Positions 28,838 to 36,523 of a stretch of DNA of 64,000 bases are shown here, piece by piece; position 1 is the stretch's first letter, and each line of letters opens with the position of its first letter. The DNA comes from Paenibacillus solanacearum (GTDB lineage: Bacteria; Bacillota; Bacilli; Paenibacillales; NBRC-103111): NCBI RefSeq assembly GCF_910593845.1, contig NZ_CAJVAS010000035.1, positions 1 to 64,000 of the forward strand. Direction: 5' to 3'. A program made the translations under genes and the position numbers. The notes below the pieces were generated by a model. It saw nothing but the letters and a program-made list of their open reading frames with translations, was not told where the DNA came from and did no database searches.

Positions 28838-29614
28838 ATGGTCTCAGTGATATGCTGCACCGTAAGAGAATCGTTTATGGACAACGTTTTTGATAATTTC
28901 GTGAATCAAGATTACGCTCCAAAGGAATTGATTATTATTTTGAACCGAGAGGACATGGATGTTCGGAGCTGGAGAGAAAAGGCTGCAAATTATCAAGATG
29001 TAACGGTATTTCAACTGCCGAGCAGCAGCACCCTTGGAGAATGTTTGAACTATGGCATTGAACGGTGCAAATATGAGACGATTGCCAAAATGGACGATGA
29101 TGATTACTACATGCCGGGATATCTTTCGCAGCAGATGAAGGCGCTGTACAAAATGAATGCGGACGTCGTTTGCAAGAGAACGGTCTATATGTATTTCATG
29201 GAGGAGCAGCAGCTCGCCGTGCATTTACACTACAGGGTCGTCAATAAGTTTTTGACAAAAAGCGGCGGAGTCAAAGGATCGACGCTGGTGTTCAGGAAGA
29301 AGGTCGCTGAAATCATCAAGTTCCCTCGTCTGAACAGAGGGGAGGATTCCTTTTTTATAGCCAAGTGTTTGAAAAAAAACTGCCGGGTGTATGCCACCGA
29401 CAAAAAAAACTATGTATGCATCCGCAGAGCCGAGACCTTGCACACCTGGAATGTGGCTAACGCTCATTTGATGAAGAAATCAAAGCCGGTGTGCCTCATG
29501 GCCGATTACAAACCATTTTTCCTGGAAAGCAAGAAGCCTCGTGAGGTGATGTTAAGTGAGCAAGCTCATCCGAGAACATCGCACATCCCGCAAGACCATC
29601 GCGTTGACCTTTGA
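28838..29614 (+). CDS. Family 2 glycosyltransferase
   Basis: A 258-residue GT-A fold transferase: VSVICCTVRESFMDNVFDNF at the N-terminus, and the metal-binding acidic motif KMDDDDYYMPG near residue 88. GEDSFFIAKCLKKN plays the catalytic-base role further on. No membrane segment is present. It probably adds a sugar from a nucleotide donor to a polymer or peptide. The last 59 bases overlap the next gene in another frame, so its final 20 residues are constrained by two genes. AAGGAGG precedes ATG 28838. Confidence 0.85.
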   Translation: MVSVICCTVRESFMDNVFDNFVNQDYAPKELIIILNREDMDVRSWREKAANYQDVTVFQLPSSSTLGECLNYGIERCKYETIAKMDDDDYYMPGYLSQQMKALYKMNADVVCKRTVYMYFMEEQQLAVHLHYRVVNKFLTKSGGVKGSTLVFRKKVAEIIKFPRLNRGEDSFFIAKCLKKNCRVYATDKKNYVCIRRAETLHTWNVANAHLMKKSKPVCLMADYKPFFLESKKPREVMLSEQAHPRTSHIPQDHRVDL

Positions 29615-30170
29615 CGACGGGCCGGACCCGCTCTATACGCCGGCTATTCTGGACGTACTGAAGGCAGCGGGAGCCACAGCGTCTTTCTTCGTGCTCGGCG
29701 AGAAACTGGAGCATTACCCGGAGCTGGCAAGACGGATTGCCAGGGAAGGGCATGATCTGGGCAATCATACTTATAGCCACCCGGACTTGGCGCGCGTAGA
29801 GGCTGAACGACTCGATGAGGAATTGATCAAAACCGATCGTTTGATCGGCCAAATCACGGGGAAAAAGCCCTGCTTATTTCGCCCGCCTTATTTATCTTCC
29901 AATCGTCAAGTCACGGATTCCGCGCAAAAACTCGGATATTTGACGATCATGGCTTCCGTCGATACCAAAGATTACAAGAGACCCGCAACGAAGAACATTG
30001 TTCATACGGCCCTGTCCAAAATGAGCAGAGGTTCCATTATTCTTATGCATGATTCCGGGGGAGATCGGCGCCAAACGGTGAAAGCTGTCGAGATATTGAT
30101 GGGCAAGCTCGGCCATAGACGGTATACATGCGTCAGTGTGTCCCGATTGCTTCAATTGCCCTTGTCTTGA
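29556..30170 (+). CDS. Polysaccharide deacetylase (CE4, NodB fold) without signal peptide
   Basis: A 204-residue NodB-domain protein. Motifs in order: TFDDGPD, HTYSHPD with the metal-binding His residues, RPPY, and ILMHDSG. The usual fourth-motif Trp is replaced in MASVDTKDY. There is no signal peptide or anchor, unusual for a wall deacetylase, so it may act on a cytoplasmic sugar-lipid or precursor. GTG 29556 follows GAGGTGA, inside the glycosyltransferase gene, giving a 59-base overlap. Confidence 0.88.
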   Translation: MSKLIREHRTSRKTIALTFDDGPDPLYTPAILDVLKAAGATASFFVLGEKLEHYPELARRIAREGHDLGNHTYSHPDLARVEAERLDEELIKTDRLIGQITGKKPCLFRPPYLSSNRQVTDSAQKLGYLTIMASVDTKDYKRPATKNIVHTALSKMSRGSIILMHDSGGDRRQTVKAVEILMGKLGHRRYTCVSVSRLLQLPLS

Positions 30171-30334
30171 CACCATTGAGCGGGCCTAAGGTGCGTCCTC
30201 CCCTTATAAACGAATGTATGGGTGAATATGCATTTTTACCTATGCAGGGATACATGCCGTTTCTTTGAAGCTTCCCAATTCATCAGTTATAACTGCGATT
30301 TACAGCACTTATGGGTTAAGGGGATGGACGGAAT

Positions 30335-31426
30335 ATGGAGGAGCAGGATATAAGGGTGCTTATGATGCTGGATGGGTTTCATATCGGAGGGACGGAAACC
30401 CATGTCCTATCCCTCACAAAGGCCCTGTTAAATCGAGGCGTGGCTGTTTTTGTTGCGGCAATGCCGGGACCTCTGGAGAGCGAATTTAGAAAGCTTCCCT
30501 GTACAATTTACATGTATGACAATGACAAAAGCAAATTCGAAGGCTGGGTGCGAAGCAATAAAATCAATGTCATTCATGCGCATTTGGAAACGAGCGGGAG
30601 CTATGCCGCACAAATTTCCGAAAAATATCATATTCAGTTTGTGTACACGATTCACGGAACATATTACCACCCGTCGTTATTGCGTAAGCTAATCGATCGG
30701 CCACACAATAGACCGACGCTCATTAGCGTTAGCCTGCCGGTCCAAAATTGGCTGCGAAAATACGGCATCCCATCGCTTCTGCTTCCAAACGGCATTGACA
30801 TGGAGGAATTTAGCGCAAAAACATCAAATCTTAGAGCGCAGCTGAACATTCCTCCAGACGCCAAGGTGCTGTTATACGCCAGTAGATTGGAAGAAGAGAG
30901 GTATGAGATTTGCAAGCAGTTGTTAAAGACTTGTGTCGTAGATGTATTCAATGCTTTCCCGGATATGCATATTTTGATTGCCGGGGGAGGCGTGAAGAAA
31001 GGCAAGATCAAGAAATGCATTCATACCCTAAAGTCAAAACAGATCCAATACATCGGAAACCGGATCGATATGCCGGCGCTATATTCGATCAGTGATTATG
31101 TGGTGGGAACAGGACGAGTGGCGTTAGAAGCGATATCTTGCGAACGCCCTGTGATCGCGATTGGTTCAAAGGGTGTTTTCGGCTTGGTGACACCGGAAAA
31201 TTTCAACAAAGCGATCCGATATTACTTCTGCGACCACAAATGCCGCTTGCCCTTACACGAAAATAATATAAGAAAGGCCGTTATGGAAGGATTGATTTCG
31301 AGCCATGATCGTCAATATCGAAGTAAAGAATTGAGACGCCGCGTCGGCGTAGAGATGGAGATCTCTCGGGTTACTTATCGAATATGTGAGTTATATAAAG
31401 AAAAGGCCAAGGTTGCAGGGCAATGA
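30335..31426 (+). CDS. Family 4-type glycosyltransferase
   Basis: A 363-residue GT-B fold transferase. The N-terminal acceptor-side motif is GFHIGGTETHVLSLTKALL and the linker carries LLPNGIDMEEF. The C-terminal donor-side Glu motif appears as ALEAISCERPVIAIGSKG. GT4 enzymes paired with PIG-L deacetylases make bacillithiol and GPI-type glycolipids; the next gene is such a deacetylase and overlaps by four bases. The preceding gap of 164 bases may carry a separate promoter. It starts at ATG 30335. Confidence 0.85.
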   Translation: MEEQDIRVLMMLDGFHIGGTETHVLSLTKALLNRGVAVFVAAMPGPLESEFRKLPCTIYMYDNDKSKFEGWVRSNKINVIHAHLETSGSYAAQISEKYHIQFVYTIHGTYYHPSLLRKLIDRPHNRPTLISVSLPVQNWLRKYGIPSLLLPNGIDMEEFSAKTSNLRAQLNIPPDAKVLLYASRLEEERYEICKQLLKTCVVDVFNAFPDMHILIAGGGVKKGKIKKCIHTLKSKQIQYIGNRIDMPALYSISDYVVGTGRVALEAISCERPVIAIGSKGVFGLVTPENFNKAIRYYFCDHKCRLPLHENNIRKAVMEGLISSHDRQYRSKELRRRVGVEMEISRVTYRICELYKEKAKVAGQ

Positions 31427-31923
31427 GCTACAATAAAATAATGATTGTAGCGCATCCCGATGACGAGACGATATTCGGCGGAACACAGCTTATTGAAGAA
31501 AAGGGATGGCTGGTAATATGCGTAACGAACGGTGACAACAGGAAAAGACGCAAGGAATTCGAGAAGGTGATGAAGGAAGTTCATGCGGAATATGAGATGT
31601 GGAATTACAAGGATCAATGGAACGGTAAATTCGACCGTTCACGGTTAACTGCTGATTTAGCAGAGGTGCTTGCGCGCAATCCGGTTGAAAAAGTGGTTAC
31701 CCATAATTTGGATGGGGAGTATGGACATACCCAGCATATCGTCTTATCCAAACTATTGCACGACATGGTCGACAACAATTTGTATGTGTTTGCTTTAGCC
31801 GATAAGAAATTGGATGCATCGTTATTAAGCCAAAAGAAAAAGCTGCTCCATTACTATAAAAGCCAAGATCTCAAATGGTTAAAGAAATATATTAAATATG
31901 AAAGCGTTCAGCAAGTTCGATAA
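31423..31923 (+). CDS. PIG-L family N-acetylglucosaminyl deacetylase
   Basis: A 166-residue zinc deacetylase of the LmbE/PIG-L (CE14) type. The zinc and catalytic motif is AHPDDETIFGG at about residues 10-20, with the later metal His in GEYGHTQH. It is shorter than BshB or MshB (about 230-300 residues) but has all the core motifs. The start codon overlaps the stop of the glycosyltransferase (ATGA), a strong sign that both act on one substrate. Repeat terminator copy 3 closes the transcript. Confidence 0.88.
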   Translation: MSYNKIMIVAHPDDETIFGGTQLIEEKGWLVICVTNGDNRKRRKEFEKVMKEVHAEYEMWNYKDQWNGKFDRSRLTADLAEVLARNPVEKVVTHNLDGEYGHTQHIVLSKLLHDMVDNNLYVFALADKKLDASLLSQKKKLLHYYKSQDLKWLKKYIKYESVQQVR

Positions 31924-31938
31924 TCGGTGCCCCAAAAA

Positions 31939-31978
31939 CCATTCCCTGCGCGGTCACGCAAAGGCGAGTGGTTTTTTT
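31939..31978 (+). terminator. Repeat terminator, copy 3
   Basis: The 33-base element at 31939-31971 followed by seven T. The inner stem TGCG/CGCA matches copy 2; the outer stem has a T that still pairs as G-U in RNA. It follows the PIG-L gene by 15 bases. Confidence 0.85.
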
Positions 31979-32047
31979 CAGCGGAACGAAAGAAAATTTG
32001 TCGAGGGTTAATTATTTTCCAGTAAAATGTAAATATTAGTAATGAAA

Positions 32048-32068
32048 TGCAGCAGTTCGCTTGCTGCA
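32048..32068 (+). other. Hairpin upstream of the second CBO0543-family gene
   Basis: TGCAGCA (32048-32054) and TGCTGCA (32062-32068) form a seven-bp stem 20-40 bases before the proposed start; it covers an in-frame ATG at 32047 and makes that start unlikely. Confidence 0.4.
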
Positions 32069-32094
32069 CTCGATTGAGACATGGGGGGATTCGC

Positions 32095-32613
32095 ATTCAT
32101 ATCTTCATAGCTGCCTTATCGCTGTTCGCCTTGGCAAGAAGCGGGGCCTGGAAGCAGGCGAGCCGGTTTCACGCGACGGTGCTGTATATGGTTGCCGGCA
32201 ATTTGCTGTACTTTTTCTTAACGACGGATTACTTATTATGGGCATTCGTCCCTGATCTTCACCTTATCCCGGTATTTACGGAATTGCTGTATACGTTCAT
32301 TGTATTTCCGTGCACGGTCATATTATTTTTGTCTGGCTTTCCGGATCGCAGGAAAGAGCAGGTGTGGCGGTATTCGAAATGGGTCGCTCTTTACGCCGTA
32401 ATGGAAGCGATCTATGCATGGTCGGGGCGCATTGTGTATGACCATGGATGGAGCTGGTGGTGTTCGTTCGCCTTCGATGTGATGATGTTTCCGATGCTGC
32501 TGCTGCACAGCAAAAAGCCGGGAATCGCCTATGTTCTGTCCGCATTCATCATCGCTGCGCTGCTGCTGATGTTCCGGGTGCCGATCTGGAACATAACGAT
32601 GCATTCCACGTAA
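32095..32613 (+). CDS. CBO0543 family membrane protein, copy 2
   Basis: About 172 residues with five hydrophobic segments, many aromatic residues and motifs like those of copy 1 (WVALYAVMEAIYAWSGRIVYDHGWSW has the W..Y-rich pattern). The start is unusual: ATT 32095 sits six bases after a GGGGGG ribosome site and gives an N-terminus (IHIFIAALSLFAL) normal for the family. The in-frame ATG 32047 and TTG 32074 would add residues not expected, and the former lies in a hairpin. Function unknown. Confidence 0.65.
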   Translation: MHIFIAALSLFALARSGAWKQASRFHATVLYMVAGNLLYFFLTTDYLLWAFVPDLHLIPVFTELLYTFIVFPCTVILFLSGFPDRRKEQVWRYSKWVALYAVMEAIYAWSGRIVYDHGWSWWCSFAFDVMMFPMLLLHSKKPGIAYVLSAFIIAALLLMFRVPIWNITMHST

Positions 32614-32633
32614 CGGCAGGCGAAGGGGCGGCA

Positions 32634-32747
32634 TTGACAAGGGCTGGACCGCTGTTTGAGGCGGAAGGCTTGTACAGCGCGGGGCAATACCGGACCCGAT
32701 CCAAGGTCGACTTGGTGAGGCTGCTGCTGGATTTGATTGAGCAATAG
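32634..32747 (+). CDS. Possible 37-residue protein
   Basis: TTG 32634 follows AAGGGG and opens a 37-codon frame ending at TAG 32747, just before a terminator. The product has an EAEGLYSAGQYRTRSK segment followed by an amphipathic helix (VDLVRLLLDLIEQ). No family is recognised; it could be a small regulatory peptide or a remnant of a longer gene. Confidence 0.35.
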   Translation: MTRAGPLFEAEGLYSAGQYRTRSKVDLVRLLLDLIEQ

Positions 32748-32757
32748 GACGACAAAC

Positions 32758-32779
32758 GGCAGCGAGCGGGCTCGCTGCC
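32758..32779. terminator. Bidirectional terminator
   Basis: GGCAGCGAG (32758-32766) and CTCGCTGCC (32771-32779) form a nine-bp stem with a four-base loop between the convergent small ORF and YheC/YheD gene. The T tract is short. Confidence 0.6.
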
Positions 32780-32829
32780 ATTTGTATCCGATCCGATTCA
32801 TTGAACCGCATGCGCCTTCGGAACCGTGG

Positions 32830-33948
32830 TCATGGCTCCGAAGGCTGCTCGGCGTTCGGTTTCTTTTGCCTGAGCAGCCATAAGGCGTATTCGAGCGGCC
32901 GGCGTACCGCTCTCTGGTACGTCTCTTTGTCGCCGATCCGGTAGAACACTTCCCGGGAAGGCTTCGGATTGACCTCCAGCAGCCACACGCTGCCCTTCGG
33001 GTCCACGGCCAGGTCGATCCCGACCTCGATGATTTTCCCGAACTTGCTCTCCAGATGCCTGACGGTGTTCAAGCCGAGCGCATAAGCGGTTCTGCGGATG
33101 TCCTCGATTTTATCCGAGGAGCCGAACCGTTTGCGCAGCAGTGCATCCATGGCGATAGCCGTTCCCCCGCCGTGCAGATTGGAGGTGACCGATTTACTCG
33201 GGCCGATGCGGCCGGCGCAGCCGGTTACCTGCCACTTGCCCGAGCCGTCCTTCTGCACCAGCATACGAAAGTCATGAACGCGTCCGTCCGGCAGCTGGAG
33301 CGGGATGCCCTGCTGCATAATATATTTATCTGCAATTTTCCAGCCGCTGAGCTTGTGGTGCAGCCGGTCTACATGAATAAACTGCGCGGGGAGGATGCGA
33401 CGGTTCGGGTCGCGGCCCTGCATGTGGCAAATATCGCCGTTCTTCGTGCGCTGCAGCTTCAAGATGCCGCGCCCTCCGGTCCCGTTGCTCGGCTTCAGGA
33501 AGACGACGCCGTGCTTTTTCAGGAACGACTTGAGCTCTTCCGCGCCTTGGTAACGAACCGTCGCAGGAAGATGCGGCGCGATGCTGTCTTCCTCGGACAA
33601 GATTTGATGCATTTTCCACTTGTTGGCGAGCGGACGGCTCATATAATGGAGCTTAGAGTACGTGGTGCGGAAGCGCATCAGCTTCTGATAATTGTTCGAG
33701 CCGTGATACCGGCACCGATCGTAAATGATCGGCGGGAAGCCCACTTTCTTGCGGACCCAGGACCGCTGTTCGGGATTATAGCTTAACGCAAGCACCCGTT
33801 CACCCGAGTCGACCACATCGTCGGGGGTGAACACGAGCACTTCGATGCCCATCTTCCGCCCTGCGATGCTGAGCTTCCGAAAATATGATACTTCCTCCAG
33901 TTTTCGCCCCGTCAAGTACATGGCAAGGATGCCGACTTTGTAGCTCAT
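32830..33948 (-). CDS. YheC/YheD-family ATP-grasp protein, fifth in operon
   Basis: A 372-residue ATP-grasp protein of the spore-coat-associated YheC/YheD family. It has VGFPPIIYDRCRY near residue 75, the ATP-binding Lys and Gly-rich loop VVFLKPSNGTGGRGILKL near 155, and the acidic metal site WLLEVNPKPSREVF near the end. It lacks the N-terminal extension of its 450-residue relatives and so resembles YheC. ATP-grasp enzymes ligate a carboxylate to an amine or thiol; the substrate here is unknown. AGGTGA precedes ATG 33948. Last gene of the operon. Confidence 0.85.
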   Translation of the reverse strand: MSYKVGILAMYLTGRKLEEVSYFRKLSIAGRKMGIEVLVFTPDDVVDSGERVLALSYNPEQRSWVRKKVGFPPIIYDRCRYHGSNNYQKLMRFRTTYSKLHYMSRPLANKWKMHQILSEEDSIAPHLPATVRYQGAEELKSFLKKHGVVFLKPSNGTGGRGILKLQRTKNGDICHMQGRDPNRRILPAQFIHVDRLHHKLSGWKIADKYIMQQGIPLQLPDGRVHDFRMLVQKDGSGKWQVTGCAGRIGPSKSVTSNLHGGGTAIAMDALLRKRFGSSDKIEDIRRTAYALGLNTVRHLESKFGKIIEVGIDLAVDPKGSVWLLEVNPKPSREVFYRIGDKETYQRAVRRPLEYALWLLRQKKPNAEQPSEP

Positions 33949-33954
33949 GGAGTT

Positions 33955-35145
33955 TCACCTGCCTACCCTCGCTGGTTTCTTCGAGTGACGGACCGCTTTC
34001 TTGACGATAGCGGATTTTCTGGCGATGCTTTTCTGCTTCATATCGGATAAAAAGAGACTGTATCGGATCAGGTTTTCGAGCGATTTTTTGCGGATCTGGG
34101 GCTCGTCGAATTTCATCGGCTTGGAGTTCGCCTCGAAAAACCAAATGTTTTTATTGTTGTCCACGCCCAGATCCATTGACATTTCTCCGAGCGTATGGCC
34201 GCTGGCCTTTTCGATCTGTCTCGCGATCGTCAGCGCCGCCTGCTTCGCTTTGCTGATGATCCGTTTGCTTCCCTGCGTGCCGAAGGAGGCTGACAGCAGC
34301 TTCAGCGGATCGTCGATGGAACCGCCGCGCGGCACATGCGTGGTAATGCTCATTTTACCCGCCAGCCGGGCGCCGACGCCGGCGATGCTCCATTCGCCGT
34401 TGCCGTTCTTCTGCACGAGTACGCGCAGATCGAACGGGCGGTCCTTGTAACTCGCCAGCGAAATGCCCTGCTGCACGATATACTCCTTGCTCCCCGTCAA
34501 ATCGCGAATTTGCGCCCACAGCTTATGAATATCCGCATAACGGGAAATATGGCTTTTCGTTTTATCCTGAATGCTGAGCTCGTATAGCCGCATTTTGGAT
34601 TTTTCCGTCAGGCTCACTTTCATAATGCCTTTGCCGGCTTTGCCGCGGATCGGCTTCAGGTACAGGCTCGAATGCGATTTGAGCAAATCGCCGAGCGCGT
34701 TGGCATTGGTCATCTGTTCGGTGGCCGGAATGAAAGGCTGCGTCTGCTTGGATTGATTCAGCCATTCGAACAACGTCCATTTGTTAAAAAACGACGGGTT
34801 GAAAAACTGAATCTGGCTGTTGCGCATACAGGACTGAATAATTTGCTGCACTTCCGGCTGCAGCTCGAATTTTCGGTAAGGAATCCGATTATAAATAATG
34901 TTGGGGAGCGGGAACAGCTTTTTGTCCCAGCGCTTGCTCGACGGATTATACGTGTAGCCGACGGCATGATTGCCGTTCACCTTGAAATCGGTGGTGGTCA
35001 TGACGTACACCCGTACGTCATGCTCCTCCCCCGTGCGAATCAGGTCGACAAAATTTTTTTGATTTCCCCGAAAAATTCTCGTTTTATCCGCGTAAGTGAG
35101 AATGGCCAGCGTGGGCTGCTTTTTCTGGTGTAGGTTGGCATCCAC
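33955..35145 (-). CDS. YheC/YheD-family ATP-grasp protein, fourth in operon
   Basis: A 396-residue family member: PLPNIIYNRIPYRK, the ATP loop LYLKPIRGKAGKGIMKV, and the metal site WFFEANSKPMKFDE. It lacks the long N-terminal extension. GTG 35145 lies directly against the stop of the preceding gene and uses an AAGGAGG inside that gene's end, so the two are translationally coupled. A Lys/Arg-rich tail (SIARKSAIVKKAVRHSKKP) ends the protein and might bind polyanions. Confidence 0.85.
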   Translation of the reverse strand: MDANLHQKKQPTLAILTYADKTRIFRGNQKNFVDLIRTGEEHDVRVYVMTTTDFKVNGNHAVGYTYNPSSKRWDKKLFPLPNIIYNRIPYRKFELQPEVQQIIQSCMRNSQIQFFNPSFFNKWTLFEWLNQSKQTQPFIPATEQMTNANALGDLLKSHSSLYLKPIRGKAGKGIMKVSLTEKSKMRLYELSIQDKTKSHISRYADIHKLWAQIRDLTGSKEYIVQQGISLASYKDRPFDLRVLVQKNGNGEWSIAGVGARLAGKMSITTHVPRGGSIDDPLKLLSASFGTQGSKRIISKAKQAALTIARQIEKASGHTLGEMSMDLGVDNNKNIWFFEANSKPMKFDEPQIRKKSLENLIRYSLFLSDMKQKSIARKSAIVKKAVRHSKKPARVGR

Positions 35146-36513
35146 TCAACTATCCCTCCTTGACCGAAATCGGCTCAGGAAGAGACAGTAATCGTAAATG
35201 TTTTGCAGCGAAGCGCGGCCCTGATCTTTTAGCGCCGGATGCTTGAAGATCGAGCGTCCCGGCTTGGAATTGGCCTCGAACATCCATACATGCTCGTTCT
35301 GATCGATCCCGATGTCGAAGCCCAGCTCTCCAAGCGTATGATGATAATTTTTATCGATATCTTCCGCAAGCTGTATGGCTGATTCCTTGGCCTGATTCAA
35401 TACGCTTTCCGCACGCGATCCGAAAATTTGCCGCAGCACCTGCTCCGGGGTCATCAGCTGGCCGCCGGTGCGCACATGCGTCGTGACGCTGCCTTTGCCG
35501 GCCTTTTTGGCGCCGATGGCGGCGACGACCCATTGATTCGATCCGTTCTTCGTCATATGAAAGCGGAAATCGATCGGGCAGCTGTCGATTTCGATCAGCC
35601 GGATGCCCTGCTGCGCCACATAGCCTTTCAGGTTGCGGCTTTGGCGGTTGAGCAGCTTGATCAGCGATTCGAATTTGCTGAAGCGCAGCAGCACGTTGCC
35701 GCCCGAGCGCCGGAAGCGCGCGTAATACCCGCGTTTGGGATTGTAGGTCAACCGGTAAATGCCAATGCCGAGGCTCCCGCCGGTCGGCTTCAAATAAATG
35801 AATTTGTGCTTCTCCAGCATTTCCTTCAGCTGTACTTCCGTCGGATTGATCCGCGATTCCGGAACGTACCGGTTGGCGCTGGTCCCGACAAGCAGGTTAT
35901 AGACGTCCCATTTCTCGAAAAACTCCCAGTTGAACAGCGGAATGCCTCGGCGGATGAACCGCTGCTTGAATGCGTTCATCGACGCCAGCTTCTCGGCGCT
36001 CCGGCTCGGCAGCCGGTTGTATACGACATCGGGCAGGGGAACGACTTTTTTCACCCATCCGCCTTCGCTGCGCGGAATGGTGGCTGTCACCGTCGCCTGC
36101 GTCCAGTTGACATCCTTGGGCGAGAAGCCGAAGTAGAACGCTTTGTCGGCGCCGACCCGCATGAATTGCCTGATAAATTCCGTCCGGGAACCGAACGGCG
36201 TCGTGCTGCTGCCGGTGACGCTCGTGAGTATCCCGATCATGGGGCCTAGCCGGATTTCTTTGCCGTCGTTGCAGAGGATCATGCTGGTGCCGGCTCTCGG
36301 CATGCGAAGCTGGGTGTACACGGACCCGGGCAAATAAAGATGGTTGCCGCTTTTTTTCAGCAGCTTCAGTCCCAAGGCGACACTCTTGCTGCCGAGCTTC
36401 AAGGTCACGTGTCTGGTTTTGGATATTTTCAAGGCTTTGGCCAGTTCGCTTGTTACGAAAAGAGCTCTTTCCTGCCGCGGGGTGACATGAATCGTGCAAG
36501 TTGTCAAGCTCAT
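35146..36513 (-). CDS. YheD-type ATP-grasp protein with N-terminal extension, third in operon
   Basis: A 455-residue family member. Residues 1-95 are a beta-rich extension (TSELAKALKISKTRHVTLKL) as in B. subtilis YheD. The ATP-grasp core follows, with VPLPDVVYNRLPSR, FIYLKPTGGSLGIGIYRL and WMFEANSKPGRSIF. It starts at ATG 36513 after TAGGAGG, ten bases beyond the previous stop. Confidence 0.87.
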   Translation of the reverse strand: MSLTTCTIHVTPRQERALFVTSELAKALKISKTRHVTLKLGSKSVALGLKLLKKSGNHLYLPGSVYTQLRMPRAGTSMILCNDGKEIRLGPMIGILTSVTGSSTTPFGSRTEFIRQFMRVGADKAFYFGFSPKDVNWTQATVTATIPRSEGGWVKKVVPLPDVVYNRLPSRSAEKLASMNAFKQRFIRRGIPLFNWEFFEKWDVYNLLVGTSANRYVPESRINPTEVQLKEMLEKHKFIYLKPTGGSLGIGIYRLTYNPKRGYYARFRRSGGNVLLRFSKFESLIKLLNRQSRNLKGYVAQQGIRLIEIDSCPIDFRFHMTKNGSNQWVVAAIGAKKAGKGSVTTHVRTGGQLMTPEQVLRQIFGSRAESVLNQAKESAIQLAEDIDKNYHHTLGELGFDIGIDQNEHVWMFEANSKPGRSIFKHPALKDQGRASLQNIYDYCLFLSRFRSRRDS

Positions 36514-36523
36514 CTTGAACCTC

